This document shows positions 1 through 6,200 of a DNA stretch of 7,595 bases, piece by piece (the stretch's first letter is position 1; every line of letters starts with the position of its first letter). Source of the DNA: Flavobacteriaceae bacterium (GTDB lineage: Bacteria; Bacteroidota; Bacteroidia; Flavobacteriales; Flavobacteriaceae); NCBI GenBank assembly GCA_016763595.1, contig JAESTN010000380.1, forward strand, positions 1 to 7,595. Reading direction: 5' to 3'. The notes beneath the pieces are model-generated. The model did no database searches and had not been told where the DNA came from. It saw only the letters and a program-made list of their open reading frames with translations. Both the position numbers and the translations under genes were made by a program.

Positions 1-98
1 AGTTGCATATCTGCATTTACAGCAGCTTCTAATTCTGATTCTTTTGCTAGGCTTAAAATAGCTCTCGCATATCTTAATGCTGGTCTTGATCCTTTCAT
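1..98 (-). CDS. atpH: ATP synthase F1 delta subunit, N-terminal fragment (cut by window edge)
   Basis: Only the first 32 codons are inside the window. The start ATG is at 98-96 and the frame stays open to base 1. The translation begins MKGSRPALRYARAILSLA, followed by an acidic helix (KESELEAAVNADMQ). A short basic N-terminus followed by RYA(R/K)A is the usual opening of the delta (OSCP-like) subunit, which sits on top of F1 and ties it to the b-subunit stalk. The start lies 8 bases after the atpF stop, with no Shine-Dalgarno sequence, so it is almost certainly co-transcribed with atpF and may be translationally coupled to it. The position after atpF is the standard order in ATP synthase operons. 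The C-terminal part cannot be judged here. Confidence 0.88.
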   Translation of the reverse strand, partial: MKGSRPALRYARAILSLAKESELEAAVNADMQ

Positions 99-106
99 AA
101 AACTGA

Positions 107-607
107 TTAGTTTAAGGTAATGTCTTTAAGCATTCCTTCAACAAGTTTAGCTTGATCTCCTTGTGAAGAAAGTTCTTTCTTAATTACTGCTTTAGCAATA
201 ACTATTGACAATTCACCAACTTCTTTCTTTAATTCTGCTATTGCAGCATGCTTCTCTTGTTCAATAGAAGATTTTGCTAACTCAATCATCTTGGTTGCTT
301 CTTCTCGAGCTTCTTCTTTTGCTTCAGAAACCATTTTCTCTTTTATTTCACGAGCTTCTTTCATCATTGCATCTCTTTCTGCTCTTGCTTCCTTTAAAAG
401 GTTTGCATTATCAGCAGTTAAATTTTGCATTTCTTTTTTTGCTTCTTCTGCAGAGGCTAAGGCATTTTTAATACCTTCTTCTCTATCATTAATAGCTTCT
501 AAAATTGGTTTCCATGCAAATTTCTTTAACAATAGAACCAATCCAATAAATAAAATACACTGCCAAAAGAATAGCCCTAAAGAAAATTCACTTAATAACT
601 TATCCAT
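107..607 (-). CDS. atpF: ATP synthase Fo subunit b (peripheral stalk)
   Basis: This is a 166-residue protein, the usual length for bacterial subunit b. It forms the peripheral stalk that holds F1 still while the c-ring turns. Visible parts are a short N-terminus, one membrane helix at about residues 8-28 (rich in F, L, I), the family hallmark FAWKPI at about 30-35 followed by a D-R-E turn, and then a long charged helix full of A, E, K and R (about 40-140) that would form the stalk coiled coil. The C-terminal 25 residues would contact delta. It lies between atpE and atpH. The gap to atpE is 81 bases and contains a strong hairpin, whereas the gap to atpH is only 8 bases. The start at 607 is the only one that includes the membrane helix properly. 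No frameshift or missing segment is seen. Confidence 0.95.
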   Translation of the reverse strand: MDKLLSEFSLGLFFWQCILFIGLVLLLKKFAWKPILEAINDREEGIKNALASAEEAKKEMQNLTADNANLLKEARAERDAMMKEAREIKEKMVSEAKEEAREEATKMIELAKSSIEQEKHAAIAELKKEVGELSIVIAKAVIKKELSSQGDQAKLVEGMLKDITLN

Positions 608-631
608 ACTATATATCTATAATAATTACTT

Positions 632-652
632 TTTTGTTTACTATAAACAAAA
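632..652 (-). repeat. Second inverted repeat sharing an arm with the atpE/atpF hairpin
   Basis: Bases 632-640 (TTTTGTTTA) are the exact reverse complement of 644-652 (TAAACAAAA), with a 3-base spacer. The segment 645-652 is also the outer part of the left arm of the 645-681 hairpin, so an RNA can form one of these pairings or the other at this segment, not both in full. It lies in the atpF leader, ending 24 bases before the atpF start. The sequence is pure A/T except for one G-C pair per arm, so stability alone is low. Confidence 0.45.
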
Positions 653-681
653 GCTATAACCAACCGTTATAGCTTTTGTTT
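645..681 (-). terminator. Perfect 16-bp hairpin between atpE and atpF (intrinsic terminator or attenuator, possibly an mRNA stabiliser)
   Basis: Arms 645-660 (AAACAAAAGCTATAAC) and 666-681 (GTTATAGCTTTTGTTT) are perfectly complementary, with the 5-base loop 661-665. Read on the minus strand, the stem begins 7 bases after the atpE stop. Its inner core is an A/U stem with one GC step, and its 3' arm ends in UUUUGUUU, so it has the shape of an intrinsic terminator with the U-tract paired to an upstream A-tract. It sits inside an operon, so it more likely works as a partial terminator or as a 3' block against exonucleases than as a full stop. Both roles would raise atpE mRNA over atpF mRNA. The structure is seen directly; its function is inferred. 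Confidence 0.7.
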
Positions 682-688
682 GCTTTTT

Positions 689-895
<207 letters not shown>

Positions 896-913
896 TTATT
901 AAACATTCAATTT

Positions 914-2005
914 TTAATGATCATCGTGTTCTTCCACTGCCGATCCGAAATACAATGCTGACAACATTGTAAAAATATAGGCTTGTAATGCTGCTACTAA
1001 TAACTCAAGTAAAGAAAGTGCAATTGCCAAGACAAAAGACAAACTGCTTCCCAACCAGTTATTAAAAATAAACATCATTCCTATAATACTCATTAGTACA
1101 ATATGTCCCGCTGTAATATTTGCATACAAACGAATCAATAATGAAAATGGTTTTATGACAGCTCCTAACAATTCTATTGGAGCTAGTATAATTTTCATTG
1201 GCACAGGAACTCCTGGCATCCAGAAAATATGTTTCCAATAATTCTTGTTTCCTGTAAACGTCGTAAATAGAAATGTAAACAAGGCCAATGCAAATGTTAC
1301 TGCAATATTGTTTGTTACATTTACTCCTAATGGAGTTAACCCTAATAAGTTGATAATCCACACAAAGAAAAATACGGTTAGTAAATAACTCATGTATTTT
1401 TTATAGTGTTTTGTACCAATATTAGGAATTGCAATATCATCTCTAACATATAAAATGATCGGCTCTAACAAACGTCCCATTCCTTTTGGAAGTGCATTTT
1501 TCTTGTAATTTTTAGCCATTCTGCTAAACATAAGAAACATTAGCAAACCAACTAAAAAGATAACCATTACGTTTTTCGTAATCGAAAAATCTAATGGCTT
1601 TTCATTTGTTGCATGGTGCTCTGCATCATATGTGATGGTCCCAGCGGCATCTGTTTTATAAATCTTATTGTGATCTACTTTATAATAGTTACCACCTACT
1701 TCTGCAACCGTTTCACCGTGGTGAAATTTAGAAGAAGAAAACACTTTTAAACCACCATCCCATAAAATTACAGGCAAAGGAAACCCTCTATGAATTGTTT
1801 TTCCTTGATCATCTTTAAAAGAATACAAACCAAAGTCGTAAGAATCTAACAAGTGATGGCTAATGTATTCTTTAATTGTAACTTTTAAACTTTTTTCTTC
1901 AGTCGGTTTTACTTGGTCTGTTTTCTCATTGTGTTGAGCCACAGAAACAAACGAAACTAAAAATAGTAAAAATGTAATTTTTTTCATTGAAAATTTTCTT
2001 CGCAT
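914..2005 (-). CDS. atpB: ATP synthase Fo subunit a, long Bacteroidota form with signal peptide
   Basis: Subunit a forms the half-channels that carry protons to the c-ring. The frame gives 363 residues, against 271 in E. coli. The better start is probably the internal Met at 1987 (357 residues), which opens a textbook signal peptide, MKKITFLLFLVSFVSVAQ; the Met at 2005 only adds MRRKFS. A hydrophilic domain of about 110 residues follows (about 29-140 of the long form), then membrane helices from about 144 on. This fits the known N-out topology of subunit a. The catalytic motif IRLYANITAGH contains the essential Arg (R292, equivalent to E. coli R210), and LQAYIF (Q341) matches E. coli Q252. 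H301 and E334 occupy the places of E. coli E219 and H245, a swap of the pair. The protein ends EEHDDH. The gene is first in the Fo block, behind a likely promoter. Confidence 0.95.
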   Translation of the reverse strand: MRRKFSMKKITFLLFLVSFVSVAQHNEKTDQVKPTEEKSLKVTIKEYISHHLLDSYDFGLYSFKDDQGKTIHRGFPLPVILWDGGLKVFSSSKFHHGETVAEVGGNYYKVDHNKIYKTDAAGTITYDAEHHATNEKPLDFSITKNVMVIFLVGLLMFLMFSRMAKNYKKNALPKGMGRLLEPIILYVRDDIAIPNIGTKHYKKYMSYLLTVFFFVWIINLLGLTPLGVNVTNNIAVTFALALFTFLFTTFTGNKNYWKHIFWMPGVPVPMKIILAPIELLGAVIKPFSLLIRLYANITAGHIVLMSIIGMMFIFNNWLGSSLSFVLAIALSLLELLVAALQAYIFTMLSALYFGSAVEEHDDH

Positions 2006-2038
2006 ATCACTCAGATAATAGTGTCTTTAAAATCGGTG

Positions 2039-2046
2039 CAAAGGTA
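2039..2046 (-). promoter_or_regulatory. Likely -7 element of the atpB promoter
   Basis: On the minus strand this reads TACCTTTG, followed by CA, a full match to the Bacteroidota -7 consensus TAnnTTTG. Transcription would start near 2033, leaving a leader of about 28 bases to the ATG at 2005 or about 46 bases to the preferred ATG at 1987. The -33 element is weak: at the usual spacing of about 19 bases there is only GTTTTT, not TTTG. It lies in the only spacer of more than 100 bases between the porW and atp blocks, which supports a real role. An imperfect inverted repeat (2071-2079 with 2091-2099) lies just upstream. Confidence 0.6.
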
Positions 2047-2110
2047 TGTTTTTCTCTCAAAATGAAAAACTATTTACCACTTTATTTTAATGATAAATAC
2101 AAGAGGCTAA

Positions 2111-2524
2111 TTATTCTGCTTTTTCAGGAAGGTTTAAAAGGCTAATTAGCGACATTGTTTCTATCAATAGCGAGAAGATATAGGGTATAAAAAAGGCCAT
2201 AAACTCTAGTCGGGACGTATTTCCATCTGCGTTATACGATGGATAAAAGAAGATAAAAAAGAAAGCAAATTTTAAAAAACTGCTAAACATAAAAAGAAAC
2301 CCTAATTGGTCTCTTTGTTTTTTTCTCAAGAAGAATAAAACCAAAAAAATAACAATCGCTAGCAAACCATTGATAAAATAAGCGAGTATAATTTTGTCAT
2401 TATATATAGGTAGTGATTTGTATTTCAAAACATATGTGTGAATTACAAAAACTAAAATCAGTCCAATAATTAATTGGGTAAAAAAAGTAACAACTACTTT
2501 TTGTGTGCTATTTCTCTTTGTCAT
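2111..2524 (-). CDS. Small four-helix membrane protein in the AtpI position (probably DUF6168)
   Basis: This 137-residue protein has four clear membrane helices at about 10-31, 44-66, 74-93 and 107-130, a basic start (MTKRNSTQK), a basic loop after helix 2 (RKKQRDQ), and a short acidic C-terminus (PEKAE). I see no catalytic motif. It begins inside the end of atpZ (17-base overlap) and precedes atpB, which is exactly where atpI lies in other bacteria. AtpI is also a four-helix protein of about 130 residues, proposed to help c-ring assembly. From memory, Flavobacteriaceae genes here are labelled DUF6168. A role as AtpI counterpart is inferred from size, topology and place; sequence similarity to AtpI is not evident by eye. 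The 105 bases after its stop show no convincing terminator, so read-through into atpB is likely. Confidence 0.75.
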   Translation of the reverse strand: MTKRNSTQKVVVTFFTQLIIGLILVFVIHTYVLKYKSLPIYNDKIILAYFINGLLAIVIFLVLFFLRKKQRDQLGFLFMFSSFLKFAFFFIFFYPSYNADGNTSRLEFMAFFIPYIFSLLIETMSLISLLNLPEKAE

Positions 2525-2741
2525 TTATTTTTTTGAGTTGCGCCATTAAACTTACCATAGAACCGATAAATCCAATTAGAATAAGAATTAAAGTGATGTA
2601 ATTTTTTTCAAAGCCATAATGTGCATCTATTTTTTTACCAAAATAGGCTGCTAGGTATATCGTAATTCCCATTTGCAAGCCAACACCTGATAAGCGTATA
2701 AATTTATTAAGCGGTTTTTTCTTCGGAAGTTGGTCTTTCAT
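2508..2741 (-). CDS. atpZ: AtpZ/AtpI-family small membrane protein of the ATP synthase operon
   Basis: This is a 77-residue protein with a basic N-terminus (KKKPLNKFIR), two membrane helices at about 16-35 and 47-69, and a charged C-terminus. Between the helices is YFGKKIDAHYG, matching the G-x(2,3)-D loop typical of the AtpZ family (Pfam AtpI-like, often labelled F0F1-ATPase subunit or Ca2+/Mg2+ transporter). AtpZ and AtpI have been linked to c-ring assembly or stability and to Mg2+ supply in other bacteria. Its start lies inside the bactofilin gene (35-base overlap in another frame) and its stop, TAG, lies inside the next gene (17-base overlap). The overlaps imply translational coupling and a shared transcript. 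The family call is firm; the biochemical role is not settled even in the family. Confidence 0.87.
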   Translation of the reverse strand: MKDQLPKKKPLNKFIRLSGVGLQMGITIYLAAYFGKKIDAHYGFEKNYITLILILIGFIGSMVSLMAQLKKINDKEK

Positions 2742-3111
2742 TTAAGTTTAATTCTTTAACGGCTCCTCTCATAGCGCAAGATGCGTTAAAAGTGGCTCCT
2801 GGCTCTACAGACAACTTGCCCAAAACAACATCTCCATAAATAGAAGCTGTTGCTTTTATGGTAAGCATTTTATTGACCTTTAACTCTCCAGAAAACTTGC
2901 CTTCTATATCTGCATTTTCACAAAACACTTTTCCTGTTATAGATCCATCTACACCAACAATTACCCTTCCTGTTGTTGTTAGGGTACCTTCTAAAATTCC
3001 ATCAATTCTAAAATCACCCTCAGCGCTTAAATCCCCAACAATCTTGGTGTTCTTTGCTAATATATTTCTTTCCATTGCTTTGGGTTTCTCGTTGTTTTCT
3101 TTACTAAACAT
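2707..3111 (-). CDS. Bactofilin (polymer-forming cytoskeletal protein)
   Basis: This is a 134-residue protein. Residues about 18-112 show the repeating pattern of short hydrophobic strands separated by G/D turns that marks the bactofilin right-handed beta-helix: TKIVGDLSAEGDFRIDG, then GxI/V-x-G repeats through IYGDVVLGKL. Flanking tails are charged and probably disordered, as usual. Bactofilins assemble without nucleotide into filaments in the cytoplasm, often at the membrane, and scaffold cell-wall or envelope machinery. The start at 3111 is 12 bases after the porW/sprE stop. An internal Met13 is a possible alternative start. The last 35 bases overlap atpZ. The place between a secretion/gliding lipoprotein and ATP synthase genes suggests an envelope-linked role, but the sequence itself does not show which. 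Confidence 0.93.
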   Translation of the reverse strand: MFSKENNEKPKAMERNILAKNTKIVGDLSAEGDFRIDGILEGTLTTTGRVIVGVDGSITGKVFCENADIEGKFSGELKVNKMLTIKATASIYGDVVLGKLSVEPGATFNASCAMRGAVKELNLNERPTSEEKTA

Positions 3112-3123
3112 AGGGGAGTGTTT

Positions 3124-5349
3124 TTAATTTAACTGTTTAATTACTTCTTTAGCTCTTTGACCTTCTTGCGTATTACCATAATTAAATGACACATATTCAA
3201 GTGCTTTTCTATAGGCTTTTTTAGATTGATATTTCCCAATTGCAAAGGCTTTTAATAATTCAAATTTAGCAATTAAATTAGAATCTTTAATTTCTGGTCC
3301 TAGTTCTATGATTTGAGAAACGACATCTGAAAACTTATCTTCTTTATAGATATAGTACAATTCTTTATAAATAGCATCTATCACAGAAATGGTTTCTGCA
3401 TTTTCTTCTTTAGGTTTTCCTTGAAGAATTTCTGCGTATTTAGATTTTGGATACTCTTTAATAATTGACTCTTTTACTTGTATCGCTTTAGAACTTTGCA
3501 AGGTTGTATATAACTGAAACAACAAATACTTTGTGGGTAAAATCAATGTCTTATCTGGTTTTGAAACGAGTAAGCGTTCTAATCTAGAAATTGATAAGTC
3601 TACATCTTTAAACTGCTCTTTATACACAATTCCTGTTTGATACAATGCTTCATTTCTATGGTAGGTTAAAGAGTCAATATCTGCCTTTGTTTTTGGCATT
3701 GCATCTAAATATGTTTTTATATCATATTTAGGCATAGCAACAGCTGCATCTTTTTTTGTTGCATCGACAACAACAATAGCAGTTGTTGTTTGTTGCTTTT
3801 CTGAAATTCTCCAATTATCTTCCAAAGGTCTAGTTCCCCAAATTCTTTCAAATTCTGCTTTCCCAAAACTCAACGATTGCGGGTTGTAAAAATACCATTT
3901 CCCTTTTTTAGTGCTTTTCATTGATGAACCACCACTAAAAGAACTACCAAAAGAAATACTTTTTAATTGTTGTTGTGCTTTCTTTTCATCCGATTTTTTT
4001 AACTGATCAATATGATTTTGAAAGAATTTTTTTTGTTCTGAATACGGCAAATCAGCCAATCTTAAAACACTGTCGTTTGTTTTTAAAATCGTTTCGTATT
4101 TAGTAAGTGATGCCAGACTTTTATGCTTTCTTCTAATTTTACGAATTCTTTTATCTGTGCTGTTTTTAGTAATCTGAATTACACTATCATAATACGAACT
4201 CGCTTGCACAAATAAAGAATGATCAAAGGCAATATTTCCTAATTTTTCATAGGTATATGTTTTCTGTAATTTCTCTCCATTGGCAACGCTAAGAGATTTT
4301 CTAAAGTACGGCAATGCAGCATGTAAACTATCTCTTTTTTCTTCTAACAATCCTATTTGATAATACAAACCGTCTAAATACTTTCTATTCTCTCTGTCTT
4401 TAATTAGTTTTTGAAACTTCGTTATTAAAACAGTTACTAAAGAGTCTTTAGAAACAGATTTTGCTAAATCCATATGTGCTTGAATTCTAAATTTGTAAGG
4501 TGATTTTTTAAAGTCTATCAATTTTTGGAAGGCCAAAGCAGACGAATCTCTTTTGTTTTCTGAAGCATAAATCTGACCTAAAACAAACATATTTCTTGCC
4601 GCCTGAGCAACATTTACTTGTGTCTGCGTTGCCAATGTTAAATGTTTAATGGCGTTCTGAACACTATCTATCTTAACATAAGCCATGGCCAATGCTGTGT
4701 GTGCTTCTTCTTTAATTCGATCTTCTAAATCATCTGATTTCAAGACAATTTTTAAGGTTTCTATGGCAAACTTATCATTGTCTAATCGGATGTTTGTTTT
4801 TGCTCTCCAAATACGTGTTTCATTAATTAAATCTGCATACGGGTAATTAACAATCACATAATTGAAAGCTTCAATGGCAGGAATAAATCGCTGTGTATAA
4901 TACCTAGATTTCCCCAACAACAAATACGCATCATCTATTTGACTATTGCGTTCTCTACCTCCAATATTCATGGAATGGAGTTGTATTGCTTTTACCGCTT
5001 TTTCTTCGGCTTTATCAAAAGTTGTGAGTACTATTTCGTCTTGCTCTGCTTTATCAAAAGTTGGGTTTCCAGCGAAACCAGCAACAGATGGTTTTAATTC
5101 TTCAAAGGTGATTGGCTCTAGTTGTAATTGCTCCCAAAAATTATCTTTATGCTTCTGATTAATTTCGTTTAATCCATCTTGAAAAGCGAGGTTACCATTG
5201 TACAAAATATTATACTTTGTGGTAACAGAATTATACGTTCTATTAAACCATTTATCTTTTCTTGTACTACAAGAAATCACCGTAGCAATAAGTAAAAGGA
5301 GTATTATTTTAGTGTGTTTTTTCATAAAACTGAAATCATATGCCAACAA
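3124..5349 (-). CDS. sprE: PorW/SprE-like TPR lipoprotein of the type IX secretion and gliding system
   Basis: The frame is 741 residues. The real start is probably Met9 at 5325 (733 residues), since MKKHTKIILLLLIATVISC is a complete lipoprotein signal with lipobox VISC and lipidated Cys at 19 (27 of the long form). After Cys comes STRKDKWFNRTYNSVTTKYN, then LYNGNLAF, the conserved opening of PorW/SprE. Residues about 130-400 are helical TPR-like repeats (AYLLLGKSRYY, ALAMAYVKI, YYQIGLLEEKRDS). Residues about 485-516 carry the family block WYFYNP...FGKAEFERIWG, then RPLEDNWR. More helical repeats lie at about 565-740. In Flavobacterium johnsoniae SprE and Porphyromonas PorW are outer-membrane-associated, periplasmic lipoproteins required for type IX secretion, and SprE also for gliding. 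The length is somewhat below that I recall for F. johnsoniae SprE. It is the first gene of a run with bactofilin and atpZ. Confidence 0.85.
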   Translation of the reverse strand: MLAYDFSFMKKHTKIILLLLIATVISCSTRKDKWFNRTYNSVTTKYNILYNGNLAFQDGLNEINQKHKDNFWEQLQLEPITFEELKPSVAGFAGNPTFDKAEQDEIVLTTFDKAEEKAVKAIQLHSMNIGGRERNSQIDDAYLLLGKSRYYTQRFIPAIEAFNYVIVNYPYADLINETRIWRAKTNIRLDNDKFAIETLKIVLKSDDLEDRIKEEAHTALAMAYVKIDSVQNAIKHLTLATQTQVNVAQAARNMFVLGQIYASENKRDSSALAFQKLIDFKKSPYKFRIQAHMDLAKSVSKDSLVTVLITKFQKLIKDRENRKYLDGLYYQIGLLEEKRDSLHAALPYFRKSLSVANGEKLQKTYTYEKLGNIAFDHSLFVQASSYYDSVIQITKNSTDKRIRKIRRKHKSLASLTKYETILKTNDSVLRLADLPYSEQKKFFQNHIDQLKKSDEKKAQQQLKSISFGSSFSGGSSMKSTKKGKWYFYNPQSLSFGKAEFERIWGTRPLEDNWRISEKQQTTTAIVVVDATKKDAAVAMPKYDIKTYLDAMPKTKADIDSLTYHRNEALYQTGIVYKEQFKDVDLSISRLERLLVSKPDKTLILPTKYLLFQLYTTLQSSKAIQVKESIIKEYPKSKYAEILQGKPKEENAETISVIDAIYKELYYIYKEDKFSDVVSQIIELGPEIKDSNLIAKFELLKAFAIGKYQSKKAYRKALEYVSFNYGNTQEGQRAKEVIKQLN

Positions 5350-5415
5350 TTAATCAACATAAAAAGCTATTAGTAACAACCTTTTTAAGCTAAAAATATT
5401 GTGAATACATCCCAG

Positions 5416-5423
5416 CAAAAATA
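5416..5423 (-). promoter_or_regulatory. Possible -7 element for the porW/sprE transcript
   Basis: On the minus strand this reads TATTTTTG followed by C, matching TAnnTTTG. It lies immediately after the upstream terminator and about 90 bases before the preferred start at 5325. No TTG is found at the expected -33 position, and the surrounding A/T richness makes chance matches common. The spacer 5350-5479 must nonetheless hold a promoter, because the terminator at 5424-5462 isolates this run from the ABC genes. Confidence 0.35.
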
Positions 5424-5462
5424 AGAATAAAATAAGAAAGCCCATAACGGGCTTTACTTATT
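5424..5462 (-). terminator. Intrinsic terminator of the ABC exporter genes
   Basis: The core stem AAAGCCC (5437-5443) pairs with GGGCTTT (5449-5455) around a 5-base loop. It is extended by AATAAG (5431-5436) pairing with CTTATT (5457-5462), with a single bulged base at 5456, giving 13 pairs in all. On the minus strand the stem is followed by a U-rich tail (5430-5417, broken only by one C and a few A). It starts 17 bases after the ATPase stop. It is a textbook Rho-independent terminator and separates the ABC genes from the porW/sprE run. Confidence 0.85.
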
Positions 5463-5479
5463 CTATAAATGCATCTCTA

Positions 5480-6175
5480 TTATACAGCGAAATGACTTTC
5501 TAATTCTTTTAATGTTTCTGTAGATGTTGCCATATCTTTTACAATTTTTCCTTTCTCTAAAACTACGATTCTTTCACAAACATCGGTTACATGACTTAAA
5601 TCATGGCTCGAAACCAATACGGTAACCTCTTTATTTTGAGTTAAATCTTTTAAATACTTTTTCAATCTAATTTGTGTTGTTGGGTCTAAGTTTGCAAATG
5701 GCTCATCTAATATTACCACTTGAGGATTCCCTATTAACGCAGCTACAATACCTGCTTTTTTCTGGTTTCCTTTACTTAAATCTCTTAAGTATTTATTTTT
5801 TTCTAAAATTTCTCCATTAAAAAAATCTTCAAATTGTGCTATAAAACTAGTGACATCTGCTTTATTCATTCCGCGTAAATCTCCAATAAACTCAAAATAT
5901 TCTTCTGGAGTTAAATACCCAATTAAAAAAGTTTCATCGATAAAAGATCCTGTAAAAGATTTCCATTTTTCACTTTGATTTACCACAACATCATGGTTGG
6001 TAATTTCCCCTGATGTGGGTCTTATTAAATCCAACAAAATATTAAAAAAGGTTGTTTTACCTGCGCCATTATTTCCTACCAATCCAAAACTTTGTCCTTT
6101 TGGAATCGTTAATTCTTCAATATTTAATACTTCTGCTGATCCGTATGTTTTTGTTATATTTTTTGAGTGTATCAT
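5480..6175 (-). CDS. ABC transporter ATP-binding protein (ABC-2-type exporter partner of DUF5687 protein)
   Basis: This 231-residue protein is one complete nucleotide-binding domain with no fused membrane part. The Walker A motif GNNGAGKT is at 34-41, the signature LSKGNQKK at 133-140 (a variant of LSGGQ common in ABC-2 exporters), Walker B VVILDE at 153-158 with catalytic E158, the D-loop ANLDP at 161-165 and the switch His H191 in SSHD. The usual Q-loop glutamine is not obvious; the region reads GSFIDETFL (about 77-85), so an acidic residue appears to take its place, as in some exporters of this class. It hydrolyses ATP on the cytoplasmic side to drive the membrane subunit encoded 25 bases upstream. 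The substrate cannot be told from the sequence. The strong terminator after its stop shows it is last in its transcript. Confidence 0.93.
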   Translation of the reverse strand: MIHSKNITKTYGSAEVLNIEELTIPKGQSFGLVGNNGAGKTTFFNILLDLIRPTSGEITNHDVVVNQSEKWKSFTGSFIDETFLIGYLTPEEYFEFIGDLRGMNKADVTSFIAQFEDFFNGEILEKNKYLRDLSKGNQKKAGIVAALIGNPQVVILDEPFANLDPTTQIRLKKYLKDLTQNKEVTVLVSSHDLSHVTDVCERIVVLEKGKIVKDMATSTETLKELESHFAV

Positions 6176-6200
6176 GTTTTTGTGTCTTAAGTTGTGTTGA

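Noticed and set aside
274..471. Leu-rich 65-residue plus-strand frame
   Set aside because: Complement of GAA/GAG/AAG codons in the atpF coiled coil; it is a shadow, not a membrane peptide gene.
291..659. 122-residue plus-strand frame opposite atpF
   Set aside because: It is the antisense of the Ala/Glu/Lys-rich stalk helix of subunit b, reads as low-complexity Ser/Ala/Phe, and extends into the hairpin spacer. It has no family features.
1062..1361. 99-residue minus-strand frame inside atpB
   Set aside because: Out-of-frame reading of the conserved membrane part of subunit a, including the essential Arg region.
1988..2005. Six-residue N-terminal extension MRRKFS as the true start of AtpB
   Set aside because: Possible, but the internal Met at 1987 gives the more typical signal peptide start (MKKITF). 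It is kept as an alternative only.
2071..2099. Imperfect inverted repeat as a terminator for the gene at 2111-2524
   Set aside because: Nine-base arms with one G-U pair, an 11-base loop, almost all A/T, and no U-tract after it on the minus strand. It is too weak to call a terminator and is mentioned only as a possible operator.
4946..5158. 70-residue plus-strand frame opposite porW/sprE
   Set aside because: Antisense shadow in a region whose minus-strand frame is clearly coding.
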